64,000 nt of DNA, taken from the NCBI RefSeq assembly GCF_003583365.1, contig NZ_QXED01000001.1, forward strand, positions 124,001-188,000. Direction: 5' to 3'. The position numbers and the translations under genes were made by a program. Every line of letters starts with the position of its first letter. Positions within the stretch are counted from its first letter, which is position 1. Positions 53,063 to 62,057 of this stretch are shown here, piece by piece. Origin of the DNA: Fibrisoma montanum. Its GTDB lineage: Bacteria; Bacteroidota; Bacteroidia; Cytophagales; Spirosomataceae. Under the pieces are notes generated by a model. That model was given only the letters and a program-made list of their open reading frames with translations. It made no database searches and had not been told where the DNA came from.

Positions 53063-53767
53063 TCACAGCTTAATTCCTGCCGACCAGACGTTCATGTCCG
53101 GCCCCTCACCTGCTTTGAATAGACTGCCCGGCTCGTAGCGAACGAACAATCGGGTTTGGCGGCAGAAGCCCAACTCGGTAGTCAGGCCCCAGCGTAGCGG
53201 GTTCAGGTTAAAGGAGCCGTGTGTCCGGACGGCCGACCCACCAACCGGCTTCACTTTGGTGTAGCTGTCGAGCCGAAGTCCGGCATACGCCCCGACGCCC
53301 AGCGACAGGCCCGACCGGAACGTTACGTTCAGAATAACCGGCAGGTTGAGCTGCGCCGTGGTTAACTTGGACTTTTTCAGTTCTTCGGCAGCCGGTTCCA
53401 CAACGAGCTGGTTGTTGCGCTCGACCAGGGTGTTCTGCCCGTCGAACATAAAGTTGTTCCAGGCTACTTCGGGTCCGGTGAAGAGCCGGAGTTTCGTGCT
53501 GCCCTTGACGGCCAGCGGAACCCGATATTGCCACGACAGGGCTACGAAGCGGGACCCAACCGGCCGAAACTCGTAGCTCGTTGGAACAGCGCCCCCGACA
53601 TTGTTGAAACCAACGTAGATGTGCAGATCGTCGGCGATACGTTCAACGGTTCGCGAAGGACTTGCTTTAGTTTTGATTTCGGTCCTGATAGTGTCGCTTT
53701 GCTGAGCGAACGCGAAGGTTGAAGCAAAGAGGAAGGATGCGGTCAGGATGTGTTTAGCGGTTTTCAT
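53063..53767 (-). CDS. Outer-membrane beta-barrel protein (PorT/OMP_b-brl type)
   Basis: A 234-residue protein with a signal peptide (MKTAKHILTASFLFASTFAFAQ) and alternating hydrophobic strands typical of a small eight-stranded barrel: FVALSWQYRVPL, LNLPVILNVTF, LSLGVGAYAGLRL and TRLFVRYEPGSLF, ending NVWSAGIKL. This fits the OMP_b-brl_2 family common in Bacteroidota. Function is unknown. It is a single gene between the receptor and rodA. Confidence 0.82.
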   Translation of the reverse strand: MKTAKHILTASFLFASTFAFAQQSDTIRTEIKTKASPSRTVERIADDLHIYVGFNNVGGAVPTSYEFRPVGSRFVALSWQYRVPLAVKGSTKLRLFTGPEVAWNNFMFDGQNTLVERNNQLVVEPAAEELKKSKLTTAQLNLPVILNVTFRSGLSLGVGAYAGLRLDSYTKVKPVGGSAVRTHGSFNLNPLRWGLTTELGFCRQTRLFVRYEPGSLFKAGEGPDMNVWSAGIKL

Positions 53768-53913
53768 GGTTCAGTTGTATTTGTTGTCTACTGTTGTCTG
53801 GGTGAATACGAAAAGTAAGGGTTTAGGAAACGGGTCTCACTGCGTATTCTGACCAGTAGATGATAAGCAGGCCGGGGCTGGTTGCATGCGTTGCCTGATT
53901 TTTTTTGATGGCC

Positions 53914-53960
53914 TAAAAAAACTGGGGCGGGTAAGCATTTAATGCCTACCCGCCCCAGTT
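53914..53960 (-). terminator. Terminator of mrdA-rodA
   Basis: A 14-bp GC-rich stem (53920-53933 with 53946-53959) with CATT/AATG continuing towards the loop is followed on the minus strand by TTTTTTT. It starts 14 bases beyond the rodA stop. Confidence 0.8.
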
Positions 53961-53973
53961 TACAACTTGCCAC

Positions 53974-55254
53974 TTAAACCCTTGACAGCATGCTCGTTCG
54001 TCGCGAATCGAGTTTCAGGAAGATGAACAGCAGAATGGAGAATGACCAGAGCGACGAACCGCCGTAACTGAAAAATGGCAGCGGAATACCGATTACGGGC
54101 ATCAGACCGATGGTCATACCGACGTTTACCAGCACGTGGAAGAAAATAATCCCTACGACGCAATAGCCGTAGACACGGGCGAATTTGTTCCGCTGCTTTT
54201 CGGCCAGAATTACAATCCGGCACAGCAGGCCAATGAATAGCCCAATCACGATGGCACTGCCGATGAAGCCGTGCTCTTCGCCGATGGTGCAGAAGATAAA
54301 GTCGGTGCTTTGCTCCGGCACGAAGTCAAACTTAGTCTGCGTCCCTTCCAGAAATCCTTTCCCCTGGAGCCGCCCTGAACCAATGGCAATTTTGGCCTGC
54401 GTTACGTTCCAGCCTACTCCCAGCGGATCGATGGTCGGATCGAGCAGCACTTTGATCCGGTTCCGCTGGTGTTTTTCCAGTACGTTCTCCACCAGGAATT
54501 CGGTACTGGTAGCGTAGGCCATGGCCAGCAAACCAATACCGGCAATGATCAGCATGTTGCGGGGCGTCCGGTTGTAGCGCGGCAGCAGCAGGATAACCAA
54601 ACCGCACACCGCTACCAGTCCGATGAATAACACCAGATTGGGAAGCGCCAGTCCCAGAATCAGCAGAGCAGCCGCGGCAATCACCGTCATTGGAATCCAG
54701 CCGGGCAGCCCTTCACGGTACAGCACCACCAGAAACGAGGCAAAAACGAGCATCTGCCCGGCCTCGTGCGACGCCAGAATCAGCACACAGGGCAGCAGAA
54801 TGATCCCGCCGATGTAAAGTAAATCTTTCTGTTTTGCCAGGTTGATCGTCGGACTGTCGAGATACCTGGCAATGGCCAGCGACGTAGCCACCTTGGCAAA
54901 CTCAGCCGGCTGGATGGTGAATGAACCTAGTTTGAACCACGACCGCGACCCGTTGATGTTGCTACCGGCCACAAGCACCAGCAGCAGCATTAGAATCACA
55001 AAACCGTAGATGATATACGCAAACGAGTCATAAAACCGGTGGTGGATAACCAGCACACAAATGACCAGGATCACCGTGGTGCCAATCCACATAAGCTGCT
55101 TGCCGGCGTTCGTTGTCAAATCGAACAAACTGGTATGATCTTCGGGACTGTATACGGCCGCGTAGACATTGAGCCAGCCGATCATAACGCAACCCAGGTA
55201 CAGAATCAGCGTCAGCCAGTCAATATTGCGGGTAAAAGGATCGGTCCGATTCAT
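53974..55254 (-). CDS. rodA: Rod shape-determining SEDS peptidoglycan polymerase RodA
   Basis: A 426-residue SEDS glycosyltransferase with about ten membrane helices that polymerises glycan strands for cell elongation. Signatures: GSRSWFKLGSFTIQPAEFAKV, the catalytic-region Asp of PEQSTDFIFCTIGEEHGF, and the C-terminal GIPLPFFSYGGSS. The ATG at 55254 (MNRTDPF) starts 1 base after the mrdA stop; a GTG at 55266 is rejected. It is the second gene of the mrdA-rodA pair, whose products form one elongasome synthase. Confidence 0.96.
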   Translation of the reverse strand: MNRTDPFTRNIDWLTLILYLGCVMIGWLNVYAAVYSPEDHTSLFDLTTNAGKQLMWIGTTVILVICVLVIHHRFYDSFAYIIYGFVILMLLLVLVAGSNINGSRSWFKLGSFTIQPAEFAKVATSLAIARYLDSPTINLAKQKDLLYIGGIILLPCVLILASHEAGQMLVFASFLVVLYREGLPGWIPMTVIAAAALLILGLALPNLVLFIGLVAVCGLVILLLPRYNRTPRNMLIIAGIGLLAMAYATSTEFLVENVLEKHQRNRIKVLLDPTIDPLGVGWNVTQAKIAIGSGRLQGKGFLEGTQTKFDFVPEQSTDFIFCTIGEEHGFIGSAIVIGLFIGLLCRIVILAEKQRNKFARVYGYCVVGIIFFHVLVNVGMTIGLMPVIGIPLPFFSYGGSSLWSFSILLFIFLKLDSRRTSMLSRV

Positions 55255-55255
55255 A

Positions 55256-57217
55256 TTAATTACCACTCGCGACTGCGGGCGCGGTAACCGATTTCGGTTT
55301 GGTTGTGGTCATCAGCGGCTTTGACGAAGCCGAATCCGCCGATTTACGGCCTGAATCTTTTTTCGGAGCAGGCAGTTTCGGTTTTGGGGCCTGCGTGATA
55401 GGCGGCAAACTGGCAGTAGCCATTACCTTCTCCTCCAGCTTTTTAGCTTCGGTCCGGCGTTTCAGATACCGTTCAGCCACCAGAGCCGCCACGGATGCCG
55501 CTGCGCCCCCACCCCAGCCGGCCCGCTCAACGAACACGGCAATCGCAATCTTCGGGTTATTCATCGGGGCGAACCCAACGAAGATGGAGTGGTCATATTT
55601 ATGACCGTATTTAGCATTCTGCGACGTACCGGTTTTGCCGCACAGGTCAATGTTGGTTGTATTAACGAGGGGGGTTACCGTACCGGCCACCACCGCCCGG
55701 CGCATACCGTCGATGACGGGCAGGTAGTATTCCCGGTTAATTCCCATGTCGTGGTGCTTGACGTATTCGGCCGGCACACCAACCCCCGCTTTCCCAAAGC
55801 CTTTGATGTAATGAGGGGTGATGTAGTAGCCACGATTGGCAATAATGGCGGCCAGGTTAGCCAGCTTCAGCGGACTGATGAGCAGTTCGCCTTCGCCGAT
55901 ACTGAGCGAGTAGACGTTAGAGAATTTCCAGCGGTTCTGCCCTCCGTACACCTTGTTGTAGTAGTTGACCGTGGGCAGGTTCCCTTTCAGTTCGCTCGGC
56001 AGGTCGACGCCCAGCCGCTCCCCAATGCCGAACTTTTCAACCCAGTCGTGCCACTCCTGCAGACCGATGGCCGAAGCCCGGAACGTGTTCTGTTCGCCGT
56101 TGTTGTAGATCATCCGGCGGAATACGTTATAGAAATACGGATTGCAGGAATACTGCACGGCTCCGCGCAGGTCCTGCCCACCGCGGCAGTGGCAGCGCAT
56201 GGGTGAGCCGCCGTGCCCGTATACCGTATGCGTCGTCAGGGTTCCCTGCTGCTGCGCCACCAGGGCCTGAATCAACTTGAACGTTGACCCCGGCCGGTAG
56301 CTCGCCATGATCGGTCGGTTAATCAGCGGCTTATACGGATTTTTCATCAACGCCCGGTAGTTCTTCGAAAAGAACCGGCTCGACAGCATATTGGGGTCGT
56401 AGGTCGGGGCGGACACCGACACCAGAATTTCGCCCGTCGATGGTTCGATGGCGATTACGCTGCCTACTTTATTGTGCATCAGGCTGTCGGCGTATCGCTG
56501 AGCTTCCAGATCGATACCGGTAATAAGGTTCTGCCCAGCCACAGCCAGCGTATCAAATGCGCCGTCCTTCCAGGAGCCCTTGTTCACCCCCCGCACGTTC
56601 TGCATAATAAACTTTACGCCCCGCCGGCCACGGAGCTGTTCTTCATACTGCTCTTCGAGCCCGTTGTGCCCAATGTAATCACCCTGCCGGTAATAGGGGG
56701 TTTCCTGATCGTCCAGTTGCTTCTTGGTAACCTCGCTGACGTAGCCGAGCGCATTGGCCAGCGTCCGGGCGGGATACGTTCGCATGGAACTGATGACCGG
56801 TTCAAAACCCCGGTAGTCGACCAGGGCATCCTGAATACGGGCGAAATCTTCTTTGGACAACTGCCGCAAGAACAGCGACGGCTTAACGGGCGAGTAGTTT
56901 TTGGCCAGCCCCATAATGCTGTCGAACTCCGATACGGAGATGTCCATCATCCGGCAGAACGCTAGCGTATCCGGAATCCTCACTTTCTTGGGCGTAACAT
57001 ACAAGTCGTAAACGGGGGTGTTATACACAATTAATTGCCCGCTACGATCATATATCTGCCCCCGGTACGGTATTTCGATGACCCGTTTGATTGAGTTCTT
57101 CGACGAACCCAGCGAATAACTATCATCCAATACCTGCAGGTAAAATAAACGAGTTAAATACGTCAGTCCGACGAGGCAGAAAACGCCGATTATGACATAC
57201 TTCCGATTCTCCAACAT
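55256..57217 (-). CDS. mrdA: Penicillin-binding protein 2 (class B transpeptidase)
   Basis: A 653-residue monofunctional transpeptidase for cell elongation. One N-terminal membrane helix (about residues 7-28), a pedestal/dimerisation domain (about 50-220 with IPYRGQIYDRSGQLIVYN) and the transpeptidase domain with PGSTFK (Ser311), SCN in VQYSCNPYFY and KTG beginning at Lys528. A basic Pro/Lys/Ser-rich tail (about residues 605-653) is an addition compared with Escherichia coli PBP2. It pairs with RodA encoded immediately downstream. mreB, mreC and mreD, which often precede it, are not next to it here. Confidence 0.96.
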   Translation of the reverse strand: MLENRKYVIIGVFCLVGLTYLTRLFYLQVLDDSYSLGSSKNSIKRVIEIPYRGQIYDRSGQLIVYNTPVYDLYVTPKKVRIPDTLAFCRMMDISVSEFDSIMGLAKNYSPVKPSLFLRQLSKEDFARIQDALVDYRGFEPVISSMRTYPARTLANALGYVSEVTKKQLDDQETPYYRQGDYIGHNGLEEQYEEQLRGRRGVKFIMQNVRGVNKGSWKDGAFDTLAVAGQNLITGIDLEAQRYADSLMHNKVGSVIAIEPSTGEILVSVSAPTYDPNMLSSRFFSKNYRALMKNPYKPLINRPIMASYRPGSTFKLIQALVAQQQGTLTTHTVYGHGGSPMRCHCRGGQDLRGAVQYSCNPYFYNVFRRMIYNNGEQNTFRASAIGLQEWHDWVEKFGIGERLGVDLPSELKGNLPTVNYYNKVYGGQNRWKFSNVYSLSIGEGELLISPLKLANLAAIIANRGYYITPHYIKGFGKAGVGVPAEYVKHHDMGINREYYLPVIDGMRRAVVAGTVTPLVNTTNIDLCGKTGTSQNAKYGHKYDHSIFVGFAPMNNPKIAIAVFVERAGWGGGAAASVAALVAERYLKRRTEAKKLEEKVMATASLPPITQAPKPKLPAPKKDSGRKSADSASSKPLMTTTKPKSVTAPAVASGN

Positions 57218-57395
57218 GAGAATATAGTTCCTAAATCCAAGCTACGCAGCTCAATCCCTTACAAAGATAACAAAAGCAAAGACGAATGTTTCCTGCTGTT
57301 TGGTAATGTTAGGGTAATCCAGTAATTCATTCAATACTTGCAATTTACCGGTCTTAGCTAAGCTCCCGCCTGACCGGAACTGGGCAGCCCGGATG

Positions 57396-58403
57396 TTACC
57401 AGCCTTTCGCTGTGGTCCTGACCCGACAGAGGTACATGTCGGCGGTGATGTACAGCGTTGAGCCATCGTCGCCCCAGGCGCAGTTGGCCGTTGCGCCCCC
57501 GATGTTGATGTGCCCCAGAAACTCGCCTTTCGGCGACAGCACCAGCACCCCGCCCGGTCCCGTGGTCCAGATGTTACCGTCGCGGTCCAATTTCATGCCA
57601 TCGAAACCGCCCCGAAGGCCCTGTTTCTGCAGTCCGTCGGGGCCAAAGATCATTGTCCCCTTGCCGATGGTTCCGTCGGCCTGAATGGGATACGCCATAA
57701 TGACGGGCTTCTCAGGGTCTGACTGAGCTACGTACAGCGTCTTTTCATCGGGCGACAGGGCGATGCCGTTCGGCCGGGTCAGGTCATCGACCAGCATCGA
57801 TACGGTGCCGTTGGGCGCGATGCGATAAACGCCAAACTTGTCGATCTCCCGCGACGGATCTTTTTCTTTTTTAGGTAAGCCGTAGGGCGGATCGGTGAAA
57901 TAGTAACTGCCGTTGGAATGAGCCACTACGTCGTTGGGGCTGTTGAACCGCTTGCCTCCGAAGGTATCAGCCAGCGTTTTTTTGCCTCCACTCCCGCTCA
58001 GAGGCATAGCCGTTACACGCCGGTCGCCGTGTTCGCAGGCGATGAGCTGTCCCTGCGCATCAATGGTCAGGCCGTTGGAACCCGGTTCGTCACCGTAGGG
58101 CAGCAGGCCGGTGTAGCCCGAAGGCTTCAGGAACGGCTGGCAGCCTTCTTTTTCGGTCCATTTGTAAATGGTGTTGGCCGGTACATCGGAGAACAGCAGG
58201 TAGCTGCCGTTTTTAACCCAGACCGGCCCTTCCGACCACTCGAATCCGGTGGCCAGCACCTCAATTTTCGCGTCTTTGGGGATAAGTTTATCAATTCGGG
58301 GGTCAGTACGTACAATATGACCAATCGTAGGGTAATTTGGCGCCTGGGCCAGTGTACCTGCCGCAGCCAGGAGGAAAGCCGGAATCAGTAGGTTTGCGTT
58401 CAT
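57396..58403 (-). CDS. Exported SMP-30/gluconolactonase family protein
   Basis: A 335-residue six-bladed beta-propeller lactonase-like enzyme. The ATG at 58403 begins the signal peptide MNANLLIPAFLLAAAGTLAQ; longer frames have no added support. Metal ligands of the family are visible: Glu in FEWSEGPVW, Asn in RFNSPNDVV and Asp in TRPNGIALSPD or DGMKLDRDGNIW. Members hydrolyse sugar lactones such as gluconolactone. The periplasmic location suggests action on extracellular sugar oxidation products. It stands alone between mrdA and the curli operon. Confidence 0.88.
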   Translation of the reverse strand: MNANLLIPAFLLAAAGTLAQAPNYPTIGHIVRTDPRIDKLIPKDAKIEVLATGFEWSEGPVWVKNGSYLLFSDVPANTIYKWTEKEGCQPFLKPSGYTGLLPYGDEPGSNGLTIDAQGQLIACEHGDRRVTAMPLSGSGGKKTLADTFGGKRFNSPNDVVAHSNGSYYFTDPPYGLPKKEKDPSREIDKFGVYRIAPNGTVSMLVDDLTRPNGIALSPDEKTLYVAQSDPEKPVIMAYPIQADGTIGKGTMIFGPDGLQKQGLRGGFDGMKLDRDGNIWTTGPGGVLVLSPKGEFLGHINIGGATANCAWGDDGSTLYITADMYLCRVRTTAKGW

Positions 58404-58462
58404 AAGGTTAACCGTAGGAATGTACAACAACATTACAAACGTTTGACCGGCCGCGCAAGCCA

Positions 58463-58508
58463 CAAAAAGTTCTGGCACCGCCAACGCTCAGGAAGGGGCA
58501 GTGCCAGA
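58463..58508 (-). terminator. Terminator of the curli operon
   Basis: TCTGGCAC (58471-58478) is the reverse complement of GTGCCAGA (58501-58508). On the minus strand the hairpin is followed by ACTTTTTGTG. It lies 64 bases beyond the last gene of the operon. Confidence 0.55.
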
Positions 58509-58572
58509 TACTGCATTATTAGCTATAAAGTCTATTCGCGCCGGATTAGCCGTCCGGCGTGGATAGCACGCT

Positions 58573-60081
58573 TTACCGCCAGTACGGCATTTCTGCCTGA
58601 GAAAGTGCCTGCGTCCGGTTACCGCCGGTGATGTCCAGCACGAACACGTTCCGCTGACCGGTGCCGGTATTATCGGTATTAGTAAAAATTACGCGCGAAC
58701 CATTCGGTGAGAAACGCGGGTCAAGATCATTGGTGCCGGTGGGTTTCACGTTGACATTCTGGTTGTTGACCCGCAGCGTCGACAGATCCACTAGTTCACC
58801 CGTCGCCAGCGTCAATAGGGTAAGTCGTGCATCGAGCTGCCGGCCCTGCTCATTCGAAAAATCACTTACGTCGTACGAGAACAGCACTTGCCGGCCATCA
58901 ACGGAAAACACGGGATTGCTCACCCGACTGTTCGGCCGACTGAAGACCAGGTCGGGTTGCCCGCCATCCGGCGAAAAGAGCAGCAGATTATTATTGTACA
59001 GATTACCGTTTGTTATCCGGGCGATGATGCGATTCCCTACGCCGGTCCAGTCGCAGCCGGCAAACGTCTGTCCCGGAGCCGCCTGCCCCACCAGCCGCAG
59101 CCCGGTTCCGTCAGTCCGGACGGCATACAGCTTATCGTTGCTCGGATAGAGCAGTTGTGTTCCGTCCGGCGACCAGCAGAATGACAGATCCGTGGCCGAC
59201 AGACCCGCCACCGGTACGTTCGTTACCCGGCGCAGGCCACTGCCGTCGCGGTTCATTATGTACAGATGCAGGTCAGTTTCGGCGTTGGAAATAAACGCAA
59301 TCTGCTCCCGATTCGGGCTCACAATAGGCCGCCAGTTGCTGCCCACGCTGGTCAGCTGAATGGCATCGCGGTCTGTGTTCGCCGTAAAAATCTGGTAACG
59401 CCCGTCGATGCGCCGGGCAAACACGTAGGCAAAATCCGGGAACGGGATCGTCCGGAACGACCATACGTCGCTGTTGACGGTGTTGACGCCGTCTTTAACG
59501 ATCACCTGCCAGTAGTACGTCGCGTTGTAGGCCAGGTTGTCGACCACCAGCGTATCCTGCCGGACGCCCGTGTACGACCGGGTTGGGGTCGTGCTGCCTT
59601 CGCGGAACAGCAATACGTCGTACGTCAGCGTATCGCGGTTGGGGTCAGTTGCTTTCCAGCGCAATATTGGCCGGATCGGTACCTGCGTAGCACCGGGTGC
59701 CGGACTGGGCTGCGATGCGGCCGTGGGCGGACGGTTCTGCGCCCGGTCGTTCACGAGCAACACCGTCACAACGGCAATCAGCGACTGGTCCGATTCGACC
59801 GTTACGACCTCCGACCGGAAGCCTTCTTTCGTTACCTGGATGGTGTATTTACCGGCCAGTACGCTGTCAAATCGAAAATTACCCGTTGAGTCGGTTTCGG
59901 TAATCCGGCCGGCCGGACTGAGCCTCACCAGCGCATCCCTGACCGGCTGACGATCAGTGTTAAGCAGCACCTGGCCCCGAACGGAGCCTACCTGCCGCGG
60001 TTCAACAAACGTGTCTTCTTCGCACCCCCACAGGAGCACCAGATTGGCAAGAATGCCAAGCACTACGATCAAATATCTCAT
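58573..60081 (-). CDS. Curli-operon lipoprotein with Ig, FN3-like and TolB-like propeller domains
   Basis: A 502-residue lipoprotein (lipobox LWGC, Cys20). Domains in order: carboxypeptidase regulatory-like Ig (about residues 30-110, VRGQVLLNTDRQPVRDALV), a fibronectin III-like domain (about 120-215, TYDVLLFREG and ATYYWQVIVKDG), and a PD40/WD40-like beta-propeller (about 220-500) with blades marked RRIDGRYQIFTAN, LHLYIMNRDGSGLRRVT, SWSPDG-like CWSPDGTQLLY and DPRFSPNGSRVIFTN. It is 56 bases after csgG as the last gene of the curli operon. Nothing equivalent exists in the Escherichia coli csg operons. It is probably an envelope-anchored accessory protein of the curli system; that role is inference. 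Confidence 0.85.
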   Translation of the reverse strand: MRYLIVVLGILANLVLLWGCEEDTFVEPRQVGSVRGQVLLNTDRQPVRDALVRLSPAGRITETDSTGNFRFDSVLAGKYTIQVTKEGFRSEVVTVESDQSLIAVVTVLLVNDRAQNRPPTAASQPSPAPGATQVPIRPILRWKATDPNRDTLTYDVLLFREGSTTPTRSYTGVRQDTLVVDNLAYNATYYWQVIVKDGVNTVNSDVWSFRTIPFPDFAYVFARRIDGRYQIFTANTDRDAIQLTSVGSNWRPIVSPNREQIAFISNAETDLHLYIMNRDGSGLRRVTNVPVAGLSATDLSFCWSPDGTQLLYPSNDKLYAVRTDGTGLRLVGQAAPGQTFAGCDWTGVGNRIIARITNGNLYNNNLLLFSPDGGQPDLVFSRPNSRVSNPVFSVDGRQVLFSYDVSDFSNEQGRQLDARLTLLTLATGELVDLSTLRVNNQNVNVKPTGTNDLDPRFSPNGSRVIFTNTDNTGTGQRNVFVLDITGGNRTQALSQAEMPYWR

Positions 60082-60137
60082 TTATAGCTAAGTAAATCGG
60101 CCAAAGCCGGAATGATTGTGGATGACGTAATCTGGCC

Positions 60138-61553
60138 CTACTTCTTCGCCACATTTTTCGGTGTGGGGGGTGTAAAACGGCCCAGGTTCAATACCAGCCC
60201 CAGCGACGCCCGGAGGTAATAGTCGTTGAAGCGACCAGCCGTGATGCCGTCGAGGTCGTCGGTGAGGGGCTGGGCGTACTCCAGCGTGGTCCGGAAGCTG
60301 ATGGCCTTAGCGGGGGTGTACTGAAGCCCGATACCGCTGTTGATCTTATAATAACGACTTCCCTCCAGCTCGAAAGCCGTATTGCCGCGCCGGGAGATCA
60401 TTCCCGCCCCGACGTAGAAGAACGGCGTTGTGCGCTGGAACGGCAGCATCCGGAAAAACAGGTTGGCATCCAGCGTACTGACGTTTGACCGGAAGGTTTC
60501 GCGGCTGGCCAGCGTCCCCACTCCGCCGTTAAGCTGAAGGGCGAACACCGGTGTGATGTGGAAATCGAACGAGGCACCGTAGCCCGTTTCGAGCACCCGC
60601 CGACCGTAGTCGCCCGAGTAGCGCCAGACCGCTCCGTAGGGTTGCAGACACCAGAACGGGGCATTCATGGGATATTTCCGGACCCCATATACGTCCGTCT
60701 CGCTCATCTCGGTCTTTTCCTTGTCGTAGGCGTCGAGCAGCGGTTTGGTCTGCGCGACCGCTTTGTCGTTTACGGCCCACAGCCCATCGCGGATCCCCTC
60801 GATCACCAGTGAGTGAACCGCCTTTTCAATAGCCTCCGTTACGGCCATCTGCGCCGGTTCGTTGGTGGTAAAACCCGTTTCAGCTTCCAGCAGCCGCTTG
60901 AACCGGACGTAACGGAAAATTCCGGCATCGACCGACTGCGACAGGATGGTTTTCGACGTGTACACCGTTTTGAGAATCTTGCCCGACCGGGTTGCTACGG
61001 CCCGCAGATACACCGTTACGCGGTCCTGCCGGTACTGCGTGGAACCACCCGTGGCGAAATACTTCAGACCCGCCCCGCCCGTGATGATGTTGGCGTCGTA
61101 GGAAACCACGCCCCCTTCCAGAATAACACCCGCGAACAGCAGCGGGGGCAGGTTTTCGCCGTCTTTGTACTGTGCTACGCTGGACCGTACGATCTTCCGT
61201 TCGTTCAGAAGGTTACCAACGTTTTCGCGCTCGATGGGCGTAAACCAGCCGCTTTCTTCGAGGGCCTTCAGCAGAATGTTGGTCGTACCCTGCGATACGG
61301 CCGTCGAGAACGTAGAGCCGACCTCCGACTGCTTGTACTGACCGGTCTGATCACGGAATTTGTAGACGGCCGCTACCACCTTTTCCTTGGCGGGGGGCAG
61401 TCGACGCAGTTCAGTTGTGATGGCCGTTTCTTCGCCCAGCCGGGCGGCCCGGGGACGGGTTGGCTGATGAAAATAGGGGCTACACCCGGTTAGTACCCAG
61501 CCCAATGCCGAGACGATTACCCAGGGTAATGCTCTTCCCTGTAGGAATGACAT
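60138..61553 (-). CDS. csgG: Curli secretion channel CsgG with C-terminal beta-barrel-like extension
   Basis: A 471-residue outer-membrane lipoprotein (lipobox LTGC, Cys24). The CsgG domain (about residues 45-275) shows VVAAVYKFRDQTGQYK, ALEESGWFTPIERENVGNLL, LLFAGVILEGGVVSYDANI and QYRQDRVTVYLRAVATRSG, matching the nonameric secretion pore of curli systems. Escherichia coli CsgG ends at 277 residues; here about 190 residues follow (about 290-465) with barrel-like strands such as ASFDFHITPVFALQLNGGVG, FFYVGAGMISRRG and YLRASLGLVLNLGRF, resembling a small OM beta-barrel protein. It follows csgF by 37 bases. Confidence 0.93.
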   Translation of the reverse strand: MSFLQGRALPWVIVSALGWVLTGCSPYFHQPTRPRAARLGEETAITTELRRLPPAKEKVVAAVYKFRDQTGQYKQSEVGSTFSTAVSQGTTNILLKALEESGWFTPIERENVGNLLNERKIVRSSVAQYKDGENLPPLLFAGVILEGGVVSYDANIITGGAGLKYFATGGSTQYRQDRVTVYLRAVATRSGKILKTVYTSKTILSQSVDAGIFRYVRFKRLLEAETGFTTNEPAQMAVTEAIEKAVHSLVIEGIRDGLWAVNDKAVAQTKPLLDAYDKEKTEMSETDVYGVRKYPMNAPFWCLQPYGAVWRYSGDYGRRVLETGYGASFDFHITPVFALQLNGGVGTLASRETFRSNVSTLDANLFFRMLPFQRTTPFFYVGAGMISRRGNTAFELEGSRYYKINSGIGLQYTPAKAISFRTTLEYAQPLTDDLDGITAGRFNDYYLRASLGLVLNLGRFTPPTPKNVAKK

Positions 61554-61590
61554 GATATACTAAGAAAAGAAGTGGATAGAAAGACCCCGA

Positions 61591-62013
61591 TCAGAAATAT
61601 GGAACCGTAACGGTGGTTTCGCCCCCGCGGCCATCCGTGATGCGGATAATGATGCCGTCGGTTCCGTTGGTAATATCGACCTGAAAATCGCCGAACCGGT
61701 ACGTACCCTCCTTAATATCCTCTTCGCCGAACTGCTGGTTAACGAGGTTGTTGGTGATCCGGCTTAACAACTGCCGCTGTAAACTTTCGGCAAAGCTGTT
61801 GAGGGTATTCTGGCTCGTGTTGGTCGACGTTGTCGTACGCTGAATGCTGGGGTCTTTGAGCTTATCCTGCGCCTGGGCAGAGCTGAGCATCCAGGCGTAA
61901 TTGAAGGTGTTGCCGCCGAACGATGGGTTCACCGGGCGGTAGATCAACTGCTGACCGTGGGCCATAGGCAGACCCAGCAGAAGCCAGCAGCTCCACTGTA
62001 GAACTCGTTTCAT
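61591..62013 (-). CDS. csgF: Curli assembly protein CsgF
   Basis: A 140-residue secreted protein with a signal peptide (MKRVLQWSCWLLLGLPMAHG). The mature N-terminus QQLIYRPVNPSFGGNTFNY is the conserved CsgF segment that plugs into the CsgG pore in known structures, and YRFGDFQVDITNGTDG is the second family signature. CsgF couples secretion to nucleation on the cell surface. It lies 44 bases after csgE and 37 before csgG. Confidence 0.95.
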   Translation of the reverse strand: MKRVLQWSCWLLLGLPMAHGQQLIYRPVNPSFGGNTFNYAWMLSSAQAQDKLKDPSIQRTTTSTNTSQNTLNSFAESLQRQLLSRITNNLVNQQFGEEDIKEGTYRFGDFQVDITNGTDGIIIRITDGRGGETTVTVPYF

Positions 62014-62057
62014 GGAAAGGAATTTTTAAAACTTTATAGCTTGCTATTGGCACTAAC

